From: Bacilli bacterium | GTDB taxonomy: Bacteria > Bacillota_I > Bacilli_A > RFN20 > CAG-826 | Reading direction: 5' to 3' | Assembly: GCA_024408335.1 (NCBI GenBank) | Contig: JAKSVB010000001.1 | Span: 1 to 64,000, forward strand | DNA length: 64,000 nucleotides | Part shown: one piece after another, positions 1 through 8,478 of the stretch | Numbering within the stretch: the first letter of the stretch is position 1 | How the letters are laid out: each line of letters starts with the position of its first letter | Position numbers and translations under genes: made by a program | Notes under the pieces: model-generated | The model's database searches: none | Told to the model about the DNA's origin: nothing | The model's input: the letters and a program-made list of their open reading frames with translations, nothing else

Positions 1-2394
1 GGCGTAGCCTGCCATCATGCCGGAGATGAGTGGGTCTTCTGTATAGTTTTCGATGTTACGTTCGCCATATGGGGAACGGTGGATGGTGAGACCAGGAGCG
101 TACCAGCCAGTTAAGCCTGATGCTGCACCTTCTTTACCGATTGATTCGCCAAAGAGGACTGCTGCATCGATGTTCCAAGTTGAAGCGACGATGACACCGC
201 ATGGGTGACCTGAGCCTGAGTGGAAGGCTGCAGCTGGGCCGTCATAGTCGACAGCTTTTGCTTTACCAATTGATTTGATTTCAGCGGTTTGGAAGCCACC
301 GTGTTCGACGAGGTTCTCAAGATCGTTGATTGATAATTCGTCAAGGAGGTCTTCCCATCTAGCATCATCCCAATCTGCATCTTTGAGGTCTCTTAATGTG
401 AGGTTGTTTTTTTGGTCGGTAGCTGGGGCTTGGAGATCGGAAAGATTGTTATCGCCCCAGTTCTTGTTATGGATGTTAAGTTGTTCGTTGTGACGTGAAT
501 CAAGAGCAACGCTCTTAAGATCGTTTGCAGATGTCCATGTTCCAGTCCAGTCTTCTCTCTTGAGGTATTGGATTGGGGTTGTTGAAGGACCGAGTTCTGC
601 TTCAACGAATTGCTTTGAATACTCGGTTCCTGTTTGATAGGAGGTCTTGTATTCAGTTAAAGGGAGGTTGAATTTGAAGGCTGTTGTGTGGCCTTGGGAA
701 ACGCTTTGGTGCCATGCATCGTCGCGGAGAGAGATTTCATATTCGCCTTCTTCAAGTACATAGTAACCTTTTTCTGTGTCCCATGAAGCCATGTCTCTAA
801 GCGTGAATTCAAGCTCATAGTTTTTGGTTTCGCCAGGAGCGATTTCGTTTGTCTTCTTAAATGAAAGGAGGTTGTAATATGACTTTTCGATTCTTTCGGT
901 GTATGGAGCGTGGTCATAAAGTTCAATGACGTCTTTGCCTGTGACGTTTCCTGTGTTCTTAACAGAAACTGTGACGGAGCATTTGCCAGTGTCTTTGTTG
1001 ACTTCTTGCTTTGCGATCCATTTTTCGAAGGTTGTGTAGCTCTTACCATAACCGAATGAGTATTGGACTTCGTCTTCGTAGTCGAAGTTGCTATCGGTCA
1101 TGCCGCGAGTGACATAGTAACGGTAACCAACGTAGATGCCTTCAACGTATTCGACGAATTTCTCATTGCTGTTGGTGTATTTTTGGGTGGTGTCATTACC
1201 CATTGATTGATAGGATGGTGCGGATTTAGCGCTATAAGCCCAGGTGTCGCTAAGCTTGCCTGATGGGTTATAGTCACCACCGATGATCTTTGCGATTGCG
1301 GTGTTGCCAGTTAAACCAGGTTGGCCAATGAGCATGATTGCATCAACGCCCATTTCTTCGAGATCACCGATTTCCATAGCGTGGCTGACGTTAAGGAGGA
1401 TGATGACTTTGTCGAAGTTCTCTCTAAGCATTGAGATAACAGCTTTCTCAGTTGGTTTGATTGTGAGTTCGCTGGTATTCATATCACTATCTTCGGTTCC
1501 GTATCTTGAGATACAGAAGATGGCGGTATCACTGAAATCTTTTGCGTCTTCGAGAAGTGTCTTGCCTGATTCGATTTGAGAATAGGTTTGAGTATAAGCG
1601 CTCACTTCTGGTTCGTGGTTATATGGGAGACAGGTTCTGACGATTTCTTTATAGGCATAGGTGTTAACGCCACATTCGATCTTGTTGTCACTTGGAGCGA
1701 TTGAATATGGAGTACGGCTTGGTCTATCAGAGTTTGATGTGTCGGTGTTGCCTGCTGTGGCAGGGAAGTAGTTCTTTACGAGGTTGAAGAGGTGAGGGTT
1801 GATCTCAAAGCCTTCTGCTTCCATCGCTTCTTCGAGCTTGACGACTTTTCTATCTGGGTGAGCACTTTGTGGACGGTAGGTTGTTTGGACTGCGCCTGAA
1901 CCACCGTTACCATAGAACATACCATAAACGCCTGCGCCGAAGAGGTTGACTTTCTTGTTGTCTTGAAGTGGGAGGCAGTTGTTCTCATTACGGAGAAGGA
2001 CTGCGCCTTCTTTTTCGATTTGGACGATATTCTCCTCTGCTTCTGCTGCAGCGAGTTTGCTTGATTCGTTATCGATAGCGCCAATACCGGCGTTACCAGT
2101 GATAGCCATCCAGACGTTGGACCAGTTACTCTTTAAGACTGGACCGCCAAGCATACCGACAAGGGCGAAGAATCCGACAATTGGACTGACGATTCTTGTG
2201 ATGATCTTGTGGCCTTTCTTTCCTTTTTCTTCTTTGCCTGCATATCCTGGAAGGAAGGCGAAAAGGAAATATAGAAGGGTGATTAAGAATACGGCAACGC
2301 CAAGGACTACGAGAGCGACCCACCAGTCCCAGGTTCCGATTTGTTGACCGGCGATTTCAATTTCGCCAATACCTGCATAAACATGTAAGTTCAT
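1..2394 (-). CDS. Membrane-anchored GH3 glycoside hydrolase with permuted domains (partial, 3' end outside window)
   Basis: A family 3 glycoside hydrolase, probably a beta-glucosidase or beta-xylosidase type enzyme acting at the cell surface. The frame is open from ATG 2394 to position 1 (798 codons) and continues beyond the window. The start has a good ribosome site (GGAG, 9 bases upstream). Two hydrophobic segments lie near residues 20-48 and 62-81. Then comes the GH3 C-terminal alpha/beta sandwich (about 105-400) and a fibronectin III-like domain (about 440-520). Only after that does the N-terminal TIM barrel begin, shown near the window edge by GWYAPGLTIHRSPYGERN followed by TEDP. In ordinary GH3 enzymes the barrel comes first, so this is the domain-inverted form. 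The catalytic aspartate lies outside the window. The gene follows the 2400-3464 gene by 5 bases, so they form an operon. Confidence 0.88.
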   Translation of the reverse strand, partial: MNLHVYAGIGEIEIAGQQIGTWDWWVALVVLGVAVFLITLLYFLFAFLPGYAGKEEKGKKGHKIITRIVSPIVGFFALVGMLGGPVLKSNWSNVWMAITGNAGIGAIDNESSKLAAAEAEENIVQIEKEGAVLLRNENNCLPLQDNKKVNLFGAGVYGMFYGNGGSGAVQTTYRPQSAHPDRKVVKLEEAMEAEGFEINPHLFNLVKNYFPATAGNTDTSNSDRPSRTPYSIAPSDNKIECGVNTYAYKEIVRTCLPYNHEPEVSAYTQTYSQIESGKTLLEDAKDFSDTAIFCISRYGTEDSDMNTSELTIKPTEKAVISMLRENFDKVIILLNVSHAMEIGDLEEMGVDAIMLIGQPGLTGNTAIAKIIGGDYNPSGKLSDTWAYSAKSAPSYQSMGNDTTQKYTNSNEKFVEYVEGIYVGYRYYVTRGMTDSNFDYEDEVQYSFGYGKSYTTFEKWIAKQEVNKDTGKCSVTVSVKNTGNVTGKDVIELYDHAPYTERIEKSYYNLLSFKKTNEIAPGETKNYELEFTLRDMASWDTEKGYYVLEEGEYEISLRDDAWHQSVSQGHTTAFKFNLPLTEYKTSYQTGTEYSKQFVEAELGPSTTPIQYLKREDWTGTWTSANDLKSVALDSRHNEQLNIHNKNWGDNNLSDLQAPATDQKNNLTLRDLKDADWDDARWEDLLDELSINDLENLVEHGGFQTAEIKSIGKAKAVDYDGPAAAFHSGSGHPCGVIVASTWNIDAAVLFGESIGKEGAASGLTGWYAPGLTIHRSPYGERNIENYTEDPLISGMMAGYA

Positions 2395-2399
2395 CGTTA

Positions 2400-3464
2400 T
2401 TACTCCTTCTTGCCTTTCTTCTTAAGAACAGTGAGGACAACCATTGTAGCGATAAGAAGAACGCTTAATCCCATGGTGATTCCGAAGATGACATAGCCTG
2501 TATCCTTTTCTTCCCATTGTCTGGTTGGTTTTGCGGTTGGCTTTGAACCTTTGTCTCCAGCTGGTGCGCCTGCAATCTCAAATTCGACTTTGACGTCTTC
2601 TGATTTGTTGCCTGCTTCATCGGTTGCGTTAACTGAGACGATGTATTTGCCTGCCTCAGCAATGGTGAACTTCTTATCGGTGACGGTTACTGCTTTTGTT
2701 TGAGCGCCTGCAGGTTTCACTGTGACTTTGATTTCGGTTGTGATCTTATCTGCTGCGCTTTCATTATCTGTAACGTCGAATGAAATGGTTTGTTCTTTGT
2801 TAAGAGCCTTTTCGCCATTAACTACTAAATTTGAAATGACTGGTGCTGCTACATCCGGTGGAACTTCCACTACTTGAGAAGCTCCAGCAGGAAGAACTAT
2901 GTTAAGGCAGTCGAATGCTGCGTTGATGCCATTGAGGTTTTCGATGACAATGGTGTTCTTGCCAGCAGCAAAGTTAACGGCTTCGCCCATTGCGATATTT
3001 CTCCAATACGCCCATTGGTTGCCACTTCTTCCAGGGATGGAAGCGTTAGCTGCCCAATTGACCTTGGTGCCATTGACTGTTACTTTAAGCGAAGCATCAA
3101 GCGTTCTTGCACTTGTGTCTCCGTTACACATCCACCAGTTCATTGTTGCGCCACTCACGGCTGCGTCTGCTTTGACGGTAAATGTGATTTTGTTTCCTTG
3201 AGTAGCCCAGTAACCTACGCTGTTACCGCCACTTGTTGGGTGTTCGCTGTTGTCGCTAGTCTTTCCAACTTCGACAAAATTTTCTCCCGCGACGTGAGGT
3301 TCTCCAGTGATAAGGCCGTTCTCTGCTTCGATGAGAAGGGTTTCACCACCTACTGCACATTTTGGGGCTTCAACGACCGTGACATTTTTGGTGGCTGAAA
3401 GGGAAGCCCCTAATCCAGCAAGACCGAGAACGCCACTTAAAAGAAAAAGCTGAGTTTTTCTCAT
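2400..3464 (-). CDS. Surface protein with CBM-like and Ig-like domains and C-terminal membrane anchor
   Basis: A 354-residue surface protein of unknown ligand. It starts with a signal peptide (about residues 1-25). A beta-sandwich region (about 35-195) opens with LLIEAENG, as carbohydrate-binding modules of the CBM6/CBM35 type often do. An Ig-like domain follows (about 205-300). The protein ends with a threonine/lysine-rich spacer, one membrane helix (about 325-347) and a basic KKKGKKE tail, so the folded part faces outside. ATG 3464 is preceded by AAGGAGACAACAT, a strong ribosome site. The next gene, a membrane-anchored GH3 glycosidase, starts 5 bases after the stop. The pair probably binds and cleaves the same glycan; the CBM assignment is from the sequence pattern only. 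Confidence 0.8.
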   Translation of the reverse strand: MRKTQLFLLSGVLGLAGLGASLSATKNVTVVEAPKCAVGGETLLIEAENGLITGEPHVAGENFVEVGKTSDNSEHPTSGGNSVGYWATQGNKITFTVKADAAVSGATMNWWMCNGDTSARTLDASLKVTVNGTKVNWAANASIPGRSGNQWAYWRNIAMGEAVNFAAGKNTIVIENLNGINAAFDCLNIVLPAGASQVVEVPPDVAAPVISNLVVNGEKALNKEQTISFDVTDNESAADKITTEIKVTVKPAGAQTKAVTVTDKKFTIAEAGKYIVSVNATDEAGNKSEDVKVEFEIAGAPAGDKGSKPTAKPTRQWEEKDTGYVIFGITMGLSVLLIATMVVLTVLKKKGKKE

Positions 3465-3566
3465 ATGTTGTCTCCTTAAATGACAAATAGTTCAAAACTA
3501 ATCTATTTGGTTGCTTCAATTATAAACACGCCATCTTTTCTTTTAAAGAAAAATACACACTGTCGC

Positions 3567-3598
3567 AAAGAAAAAAGGAACCACTTTTAAGGTTCCTT
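3567..3598 (-). terminator. Intrinsic terminator after gpsA
   Basis: On the minus strand AAGGAACC pairs with GGTTCCTT across an 8-base loop and is followed by a run of T. It lies just after the gpsA stop codon and separates gpsA from the glycosidase operon. Confidence 0.85.
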
Positions 3599-3603
3599 GG
3601 AGG

Positions 3604-4608
3604 TTATTCGCTTTTAAGAGAATTCTGCATCATCTTCGCTATTTCTTCTTTTGGAGATTTGTTTTCGAAGACGACGTTATATATAGCGCAGGTTATTGGA
3701 GCGTATATTCCTTTTTCAGCGGCGATGGCTTTCGCAATCTCTGTTGCGTATATGCCTTCAACCGTCTTGGTGTTTGTTTCTCTAAAGTGCTCAATGCCGT
3801 TTTTGGCGATTTCAAAGCCTGCTTGGAAGTTTCTACTTGTGCTACTCGTACAGGTAAGAACAAGATCGCCAATGCCAGTTAAGCCTAAGCAAGTTTCGGC
3901 TTTGCCACCTAGCGCCGTAACGAAGCGGGTGATTTCTGCCATGCCACGAGTTATGAGAGCGGCTTTTGAATTAACGAGCATTCCAAGCCCTGAAAGGATG
4001 CCTGACGCCAAAGCGATGACGTTTTTAAGCGATGAGCAGATTGATGTGCCAATCTCATCGTTATTCGTGTATACGCGGAACCATTTATTTGAGAAAGCGT
4101 GTTGAACGGTTTTAGCAGCCTCTTCGTTTTTGGATGAGGCAACGATTGCAGTGAGCTCATGAACTGCGACTTCTTCTGCGAATGATGGGCCGACAAGGGA
4201 TACGACGCCGAAGACGTCATTATCATCGACCATGCTTGAGATGTATTCCATCATCGTCATCTTGGTTTCTTTTTCGAAACCTTTTGCGACGTTAAGGATG
4301 ATTGTGTCTTTGGTCACAAGAGGCTTGATTTGATTCATGACGCTTCTCATGGCGACACTAGGGACTGCAATGACAACGATATCGCTGCCTTTGACGGCTT
4401 CTTCGATATCCATTGTCGCCTTGATTCTTGAGTCGAGCAAAACATCTCCGAAGTATTTGGAGTTCTTGTGATTGTTATTAATGTCGTCAATCTCTTCTTT
4501 GACGATTCCATATACGACTACTTCTTTTTCGTTTGCTGCGACGACGTTTGCTAATGCGCTAGCCCAAGCGCCGCTACCGATGAATGAAACCTTGTTAACG
4601 TTTTTCAT
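3604..4608 (-). CDS. gpsA: NAD(P)H-dependent glycerol-3-phosphate dehydrogenase
   Basis: Makes sn-glycerol 3-phosphate from dihydroxyacetone phosphate for membrane phospholipids, in the cytoplasm. The 334-residue length is normal for GpsA. The N-terminal Rossmann fold shows the dinucleotide site GSGAWASALA (about residues 11-20). The middle has the family motifs VAKGFEKET and GPSFAEEV. The second domain contains the substrate-binding SSLKNVIALASGI region with its conserved lysine. A single transcription unit is likely: an extended -10 (TGATACAAT) is visible about 30 bases upstream and a terminator follows. Its job connects with pgsA (50630), which uses the same glycerol phosphate backbone. 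Confidence 0.96.
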   Translation of the reverse strand: MKNVNKVSFIGSGAWASALANVVAANEKEVVVYGIVKEEIDDINNNHKNSKYFGDVLLDSRIKATMDIEEAVKGSDIVVIAVPSVAMRSVMNQIKPLVTKDTIILNVAKGFEKETKMTMMEYISSMVDDNDVFGVVSLVGPSFAEEVAVHELTAIVASSKNEEAAKTVQHAFSNKWFRVYTNNDEIGTSICSSLKNVIALASGILSGLGMLVNSKAALITRGMAEITRFVTALGGKAETCLGLTGIGDLVLTCTSSTSRNFQAGFEIAKNGIEHFRETNTKTVEGIYATEIAKAIAAEKGIYAPITCAIYNVVFENKSPKEEIAKMMQNSLKSE

Positions 4609-4656
4609 GTTTGTTCTCTAAGTGTAACTATTGTATCAAGAATGAAATTTTTATCA

Positions 4657-4743
4657 TTATTTTTCGATAATTGGAAGAGCGCCTCCAGGATAGTAATCGC
4701 CTAAAATGTCATCTAATAAGATTTCGCCTACCAAGATAATCAT
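4657..4743 (-). CDS. Possible 28-residue ORF resembling the start of a PfkB-type sugar kinase
   Basis: Short open frame in the gap between the metalloprotease terminator and gpsA. It reads VGEILLDDILGDYYPGGALP, which looks like the first strand and the GGA segment of PfkB-family carbohydrate kinases, then stops. No clear ribosome site precedes it. It may be the remnant of a deleted kinase gene or chance. Not certain to be translated. Confidence 0.25.
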   Translation of the reverse strand: MIILVGEILLDDILGDYYPGGALPIIEK

Positions 4744-4762
4744 GGGCTAATGATATCACAAT

Positions 4763-4789
4763 TAGAAAAGCCCTTCATTACTGAAGGGC
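4763..4789 (-). terminator. Terminator of the opp-protease operon
   Basis: On the minus strand GCCCTTCA pairs with TGAAGGGC over a 4-base loop, followed by TTTT. It lies right after the metalloprotease stop and closes the long operon that begins at 17992. Confidence 0.85.
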
Positions 4790-4795
4790 CAGTCA

Positions 4796-6547
4796 TTATT
4801 TTGCGAGGTTAACAGTGATGGTTGCGATTGCGCCATATGTTGGATCAGTGACAATGTCTTTGACCTTGAGGTAGAAGTTACAAGTGCAGTTCTCGTCGAT
4901 TGTGAACTTTTGCTTGGAGGTGCCATTCCAACCAGTGATGGTCTTTGCCTTGTTCCAGAGGTTTGTGCCGCTTGGCATGAAGGTCTTAGCCCAGCCACTG
5001 TTATTAGTGAGGGTGAATCTTTGGTTCTTAACGAATAAGGTTCCGTTTGTTGCGCTGTATTGAGGTGAGGTAAGACAGTTGTTTTGAGCGTCGAGGTTGG
5101 ATTCCATTAAGTGTTGTTCACAGAACCACTTCTTAACGCTGCCATCTTCATTTGGCCACCAGTCTTGGTCATCTCTCATGTTGTTACGGCCACCGTAGCT
5201 ATTTGAGACACGGAAGTCGCCACCGTTTCTTCCAAGTTCATTTGGATCTTTGATGTAGGTGTCGTGGTCTCTTTGATACATACGGCCATCAACGTGGGTG
5301 ATTCTTAAACCAGGTTTGGTGAAGCCTTTTGTTGATTCGTATCCGCTCTTATAGTCACGTTCGCAGATTCCATAAGGACCAACGAGCTCGACCATGAAGT
5401 ATTCATCATATGCGGTGCCATTGTAATCAGGTGAAGCAAGAACTAAGCAATCTCCTGAAGTGGTTTGAGCGCGGAGGGTGATTTCAGCGACTTTATCATC
5501 AGCGAGGTCTTCTTCTCTAAGGACATATGGTTCGACCCAGCCATACATGAATTTGGTGTAAGCGCCGTGGTCGCCAAGGTTATGATCCATGAAGTCAACG
5601 CCGCCCATTGGTTTCCAGGCATTGTTGTAGTCATAGTAGTCATTAACACCTAAGGTGTGACCTGTTTCGTGGATGAAGGTGTGTGTGTCATAGCCATTGA
5701 ATTTGCTCATGAAGTTGGTTGATGCCCAAGCAAGAGTCATGATGTTTGGATCAGCAACGTTCTTTTGGTTGCCAGTGTAGGTGACATATGCCCACCAGAA
5801 TGAGGTATCGTGTTCGGTGTATGGGTAAGCGTAGACTTGCCAGATAAGGTCGAGGTAGCCGTCCTTATCGCTATCGAAGTCACTCCACTTGTACTGCCAG
5901 TCTGCACCAAGAGCGCCGTGACCTGCTTTTGCGTATTCGGTTGCATACCAGCTCTTAACGTAGTTACTCATAGCAACGCCGCCACCTTGGTTAGAAGCGG
6001 ATGTTTGGAAAGCTTTTGCGGTTCCGTTATATTCGATCCAGCATGGGAGAACGACAACGTCGAATGCGCCTTTGCCGAATGATGATTTCTCATAGAAGCT
6101 CTTGACGCTATAGATTTCTGCGCCAGCGACTGTTTTTAATGCTTCATCATCGCCGACAAAACTAAGGTTGATCTTAGCAAGAAGTTCATCGTTTGCTTCA
6201 ATGGTGTCTTTAGCATCTGTTGGATCCTTTTGGAATTTGATTGGGGCAACAAGAAGCTTTTGCTTGACGCCAGTTGCTGGTCTAGAGTCAACGTGAGGTG
6301 CACCGCTAGCAGCGTAGATACGTGAACGGGTGAGGTTCTTTTCTTGGCCGTTTTCATCAGTGTAGGTGAGTTTGCCTCTTGCAAGGTCAGCGTTTCTTAA
6401 ATCTGGTTCGACTGCGCTAGAAGATGCGCTTGCTGAATCGCTAGTGCCGGCTGATGTTGATGTGCTTGGAGTAGGTTTTGCGTCACAAGCTGCAAGAAGT
6501 AATCCAGCAAAGGCAAGGCCAATAACTGTAAGTTTATTCTTTTTCAT
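4796..6547 (-). CDS. Secreted M6-type zinc metalloprotease lipoprotein
   Basis: A 583-residue extracellular protease tethered as a lipoprotein: the signal peptide ends in LLLAAC with the lipidated cysteine at residue 21, then a Ser/Thr-rich linker. The zinc site HETGHTLGVND (His293, Glu294, His297, then Gly300 and Asp303) has the HExxHxxGxxD form of the immune-inhibitor-A-like M6 family. A DSDKDGYLDL segment upstream looks like a calcium loop. The start was set at ATG 6547, which has AAAGGAG upstream, rather than a TTG six codons earlier. It is the last gene of the opp operon, 14 bases after the 6562-7035 gene, so it likely produces peptides near the cell for Opp to import. Peptide specificity cannot be read from sequence. 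Confidence 0.88.
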   Translation of the reverse strand: MKKNKLTVIGLAFAGLLLAACDAKPTPSTSTSAGTSDSASASSSAVEPDLRNADLARGKLTYTDENGQEKNLTRSRIYAASGAPHVDSRPATGVKQKLLVAPIKFQKDPTDAKDTIEANDELLAKINLSFVGDDEALKTVAGAEIYSVKSFYEKSSFGKGAFDVVVLPCWIEYNGTAKAFQTSASNQGGGVAMSNYVKSWYATEYAKAGHGALGADWQYKWSDFDSDKDGYLDLIWQVYAYPYTEHDTSFWWAYVTYTGNQKNVADPNIMTLAWASTNFMSKFNGYDTHTFIHETGHTLGVNDYYDYNNAWKPMGGVDFMDHNLGDHGAYTKFMYGWVEPYVLREEDLADDKVAEITLRAQTTSGDCLVLASPDYNGTAYDEYFMVELVGPYGICERDYKSGYESTKGFTKPGLRITHVDGRMYQRDHDTYIKDPNELGRNGGDFRVSNSYGGRNNMRDDQDWWPNEDGSVKKWFCEQHLMESNLDAQNNCLTSPQYSATNGTLFVKNQRFTLTNNSGWAKTFMPSGTNLWNKAKTITGWNGTSKQKFTIDENCTCNFYLKVKDIVTDPTYGAIATITVNLAK

Positions 6548-6561
6548 GGGTGTTTCTCCTT

Positions 6562-7035
6562 TCAAAGATTGGTGTAAATGACAAGTAGCAAGATTCCAAT
6601 CGCTAGATACGCTAACGAGAGAATCATGAGGGGGTAGATGGCTTTTCTTTCCTCGTGGTCCTTCTTCACTTTGTAGTCATAGAAGGTCTTTGGGAAGCTT
6701 TCTTGACGGTACTTAGGTGCGAAGACATTGAGGATTAAGAGCTTTAGCGAATACGAGAGGATGTCGAAGGCTCCTTTCGAAGCGATGAATCCAAGGGAGA
6801 AGAATCCAAAGCCAAGGATTCCTGCTAAGCCAAAGGCATCAATTAGAAGGTGAAGAACGAAATTCTTATCAATCGAAGGATCGAGAGTGAAGAATTCAAG
6901 AAGGGCAACAAGTCCTCCTCCAACCGTAAGAGCAATAAGCGAGACGATGAAGTTGATTTTCCATCTGGCTTTCGCTAATAACGCTTGCGATTCAGGAGTA
7001 TTTGGACGTCCATTCGCGAGCGGGATTTTGCTCAT
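6562..7035 (-). CDS. Small membrane protein in the opp operon (DUF3899-like)
   Basis: A 157-residue protein of unknown function. Three or four membrane helices are visible: about residues 28-50, 62-88 and 132-154, with a basic cytoplasmic stretch (about 98-130) between the last two. The shape resembles small DUF3899-type membrane proteins, but I am not sure of the family. Its ATG overlaps the stop of oppF by one base, so it is translated with the transporter. A role in Opp assembly or in the protease that follows is possible but is inference. Confidence 0.7.
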   Translation of the reverse strand: MSKIPLANGRPNTPESQALLAKARWKINFIVSLIALTVGGGLVALLEFFTLDPSIDKNFVLHLLIDAFGLAGILGFGFFSLGFIASKGAFDILSYSLKLLILNVFAPKYRQESFPKTFYDYKVKKDHEERKAIYPLMILSLAYLAIGILLLVIYTNL

Positions 7036-8477
7036 TATTTGGCTTCCTCACGGAATTTCTTCTCTTCGGCGCTGTTACATCTGACGAAGTGGCCAGGTGT
7101 GACTTCTCTCCAAGTTGGGCCTTCTTGCGAATAATCGTGGTCGGCCATTGGATTATAGGTGATGCGCTTTCTGTTCTTTTCGATGATTGGATCAGGGAAT
7201 GGAACAGCACTGAGAAGTGACTTTGTGTATGGGTGCATTGGGTGAGCGAAGAGTTCGTCACTTGGTGCAAGTTCAACGAGGTTGCCGTAGAACATGACAG
7301 CGATTCTGTCACAGAAGTACTTAACGACGCTGAGGTTATGAGCGATGAAGATGATGGTAAGGCCGAGGTCGTTTCTAAGATCATTAAGAAGGTTAATGAC
7401 TTGAGCTTGGACCGAGACATCAAGAGCGGAGACAGGTTCATCAGCGACGATGAGTTCTGGGTTCATGATGATTGCACGGGCGATACCGATACGTTGACGT
7501 TGGCCACCGCTGAATTCGTGTGGGTAACGGGTAGCGTGTTCTGGGACAAGACCAACGAGCTTAAGGACGCGGTTGACTTCGTTATCGATGAAATCCTTAT
7601 CTTTGACGCCATTGATGATAAGACCTTCAGCGATGATGTTTCTGACGGTCATACGTGGGTTAAGGGAAGCGATTGGATCTTGGAAGATCATTTGGACCTT
7701 ATTGGAAAGAGTCATCTTACGGGCCTTAGCAAGTTCGCCTTGGTAATCGTAATTGGCTTTTTCTTCCTCACTCATGTTAGCGTACTTCTCTTCAACGAGG
7801 GCAACTTCATGAGCTTGGATGTTTTGGTTAACGTATTTGTTATTAAGGTGCTTTTGTTTGATGATGGCCATTTGCTCTTTGCGAACTTCTTCTTGGTGAG
7901 CTTTGACCGCTACGACTTCTTCGTCGAGCTTTTTGATCTTTGCAAGATATTCATCATACATCTCGCGTTTTGCGTTATTTGCTTCATTTGCAGCAGCTTT
8001 TGGATCGAATTTCTCACCAAATGATTCAGCAAATTTGTCTAAGAATGAGAGTTTGAGAGCTTTCTTCTCGGCATCGATTGCCTTGATTCTGTCTCTAGCG
8101 CGGACATTGGTCCACTTGATTTCTTTTTCATTCCAGCGGGTACCGCAGCTGATGGTGACTCCATCAAGTTTGATATCGCCACTAGTAAGAGGGTAAAGGC
8201 GAAGGATGTCACGACCTGTTGTGGTCTTACCGCATCCTGATTCGCCAACGAGACCGAAGACCTCACCACGGTAGACATCGAAGGAGACGTCGTGAACGGC
8301 TTTGAGGTATTTGATTTCGCTATTTTTGAAGCGGAAATATTGTTTGACGTGATCGAGTTCAAGAAGCTTTTCGGCTTTTTGATAATCCATCTTCTTTTGG
8401 AATTCTGGTGCGACTTCCTCTGGAGTTGGAATGACTTCTTGTTCCATCTCGGCGGTTACTTTTTTACGTGTTGCCAT
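7035..8477 (-). CDS. oppF: Oligopeptide ABC transporter ATPase OppF with large insertion
   Basis: Second ATPase of the peptide importer. The N-terminal half has Walker A GESGCGKTT; the C-terminal half has Q-loop IFQDPIASLNP, signature FSGGQRQRIGIARAI, Walker B LIVADEPVSALD and the H-loop histidine in FIAHNLSVVKYF. The C-terminal PFPDPIIEKNRKRI segment and the single cysteine near the end match OppF. At 480 residues it is far longer than the usual 310-330: about 150 residues rich in Lys, Glu and Ala (about 105-255) sit between Walker A and the Q-loop and look helical or coiled-coil. Enlarged OppD/OppF proteins are known from mycoplasmas. Confidence 0.93.
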   Translation of the reverse strand: MATRKKVTAEMEQEVIPTPEEVAPEFQKKMDYQKAEKLLELDHVKQYFRFKNSEIKYLKAVHDVSFDVYRGEVFGLVGESGCGKTTTGRDILRLYPLTSGDIKLDGVTISCGTRWNEKEIKWTNVRARDRIKAIDAEKKALKLSFLDKFAESFGEKFDPKAAANEANNAKREMYDEYLAKIKKLDEEVVAVKAHQEEVRKEQMAIIKQKHLNNKYVNQNIQAHEVALVEEKYANMSEEEKANYDYQGELAKARKMTLSNKVQMIFQDPIASLNPRMTVRNIIAEGLIINGVKDKDFIDNEVNRVLKLVGLVPEHATRYPHEFSGGQRQRIGIARAIIMNPELIVADEPVSALDVSVQAQVINLLNDLRNDLGLTIIFIAHNLSVVKYFCDRIAVMFYGNLVELAPSDELFAHPMHPYTKSLLSAVPFPDPIIEKNRKRITYNPMADHDYSQEGPTWREVTPGHFVRCNSAEEKKFREEAK

Positions 8478-8478
8478 A

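Noticed and set aside
111-2323. Several short minus-strand and plus-strand ORFs in the first 2.4 kb
   Set aside because: They are shadows of the GH3 frame that is open from 2394 to 1.
7233-8024. 263-codon plus-strand ORF
   Set aside because: It lies wholly opposite oppF, is composed of low-complexity antisense of ATPase codons, and lacks a ribosome site.
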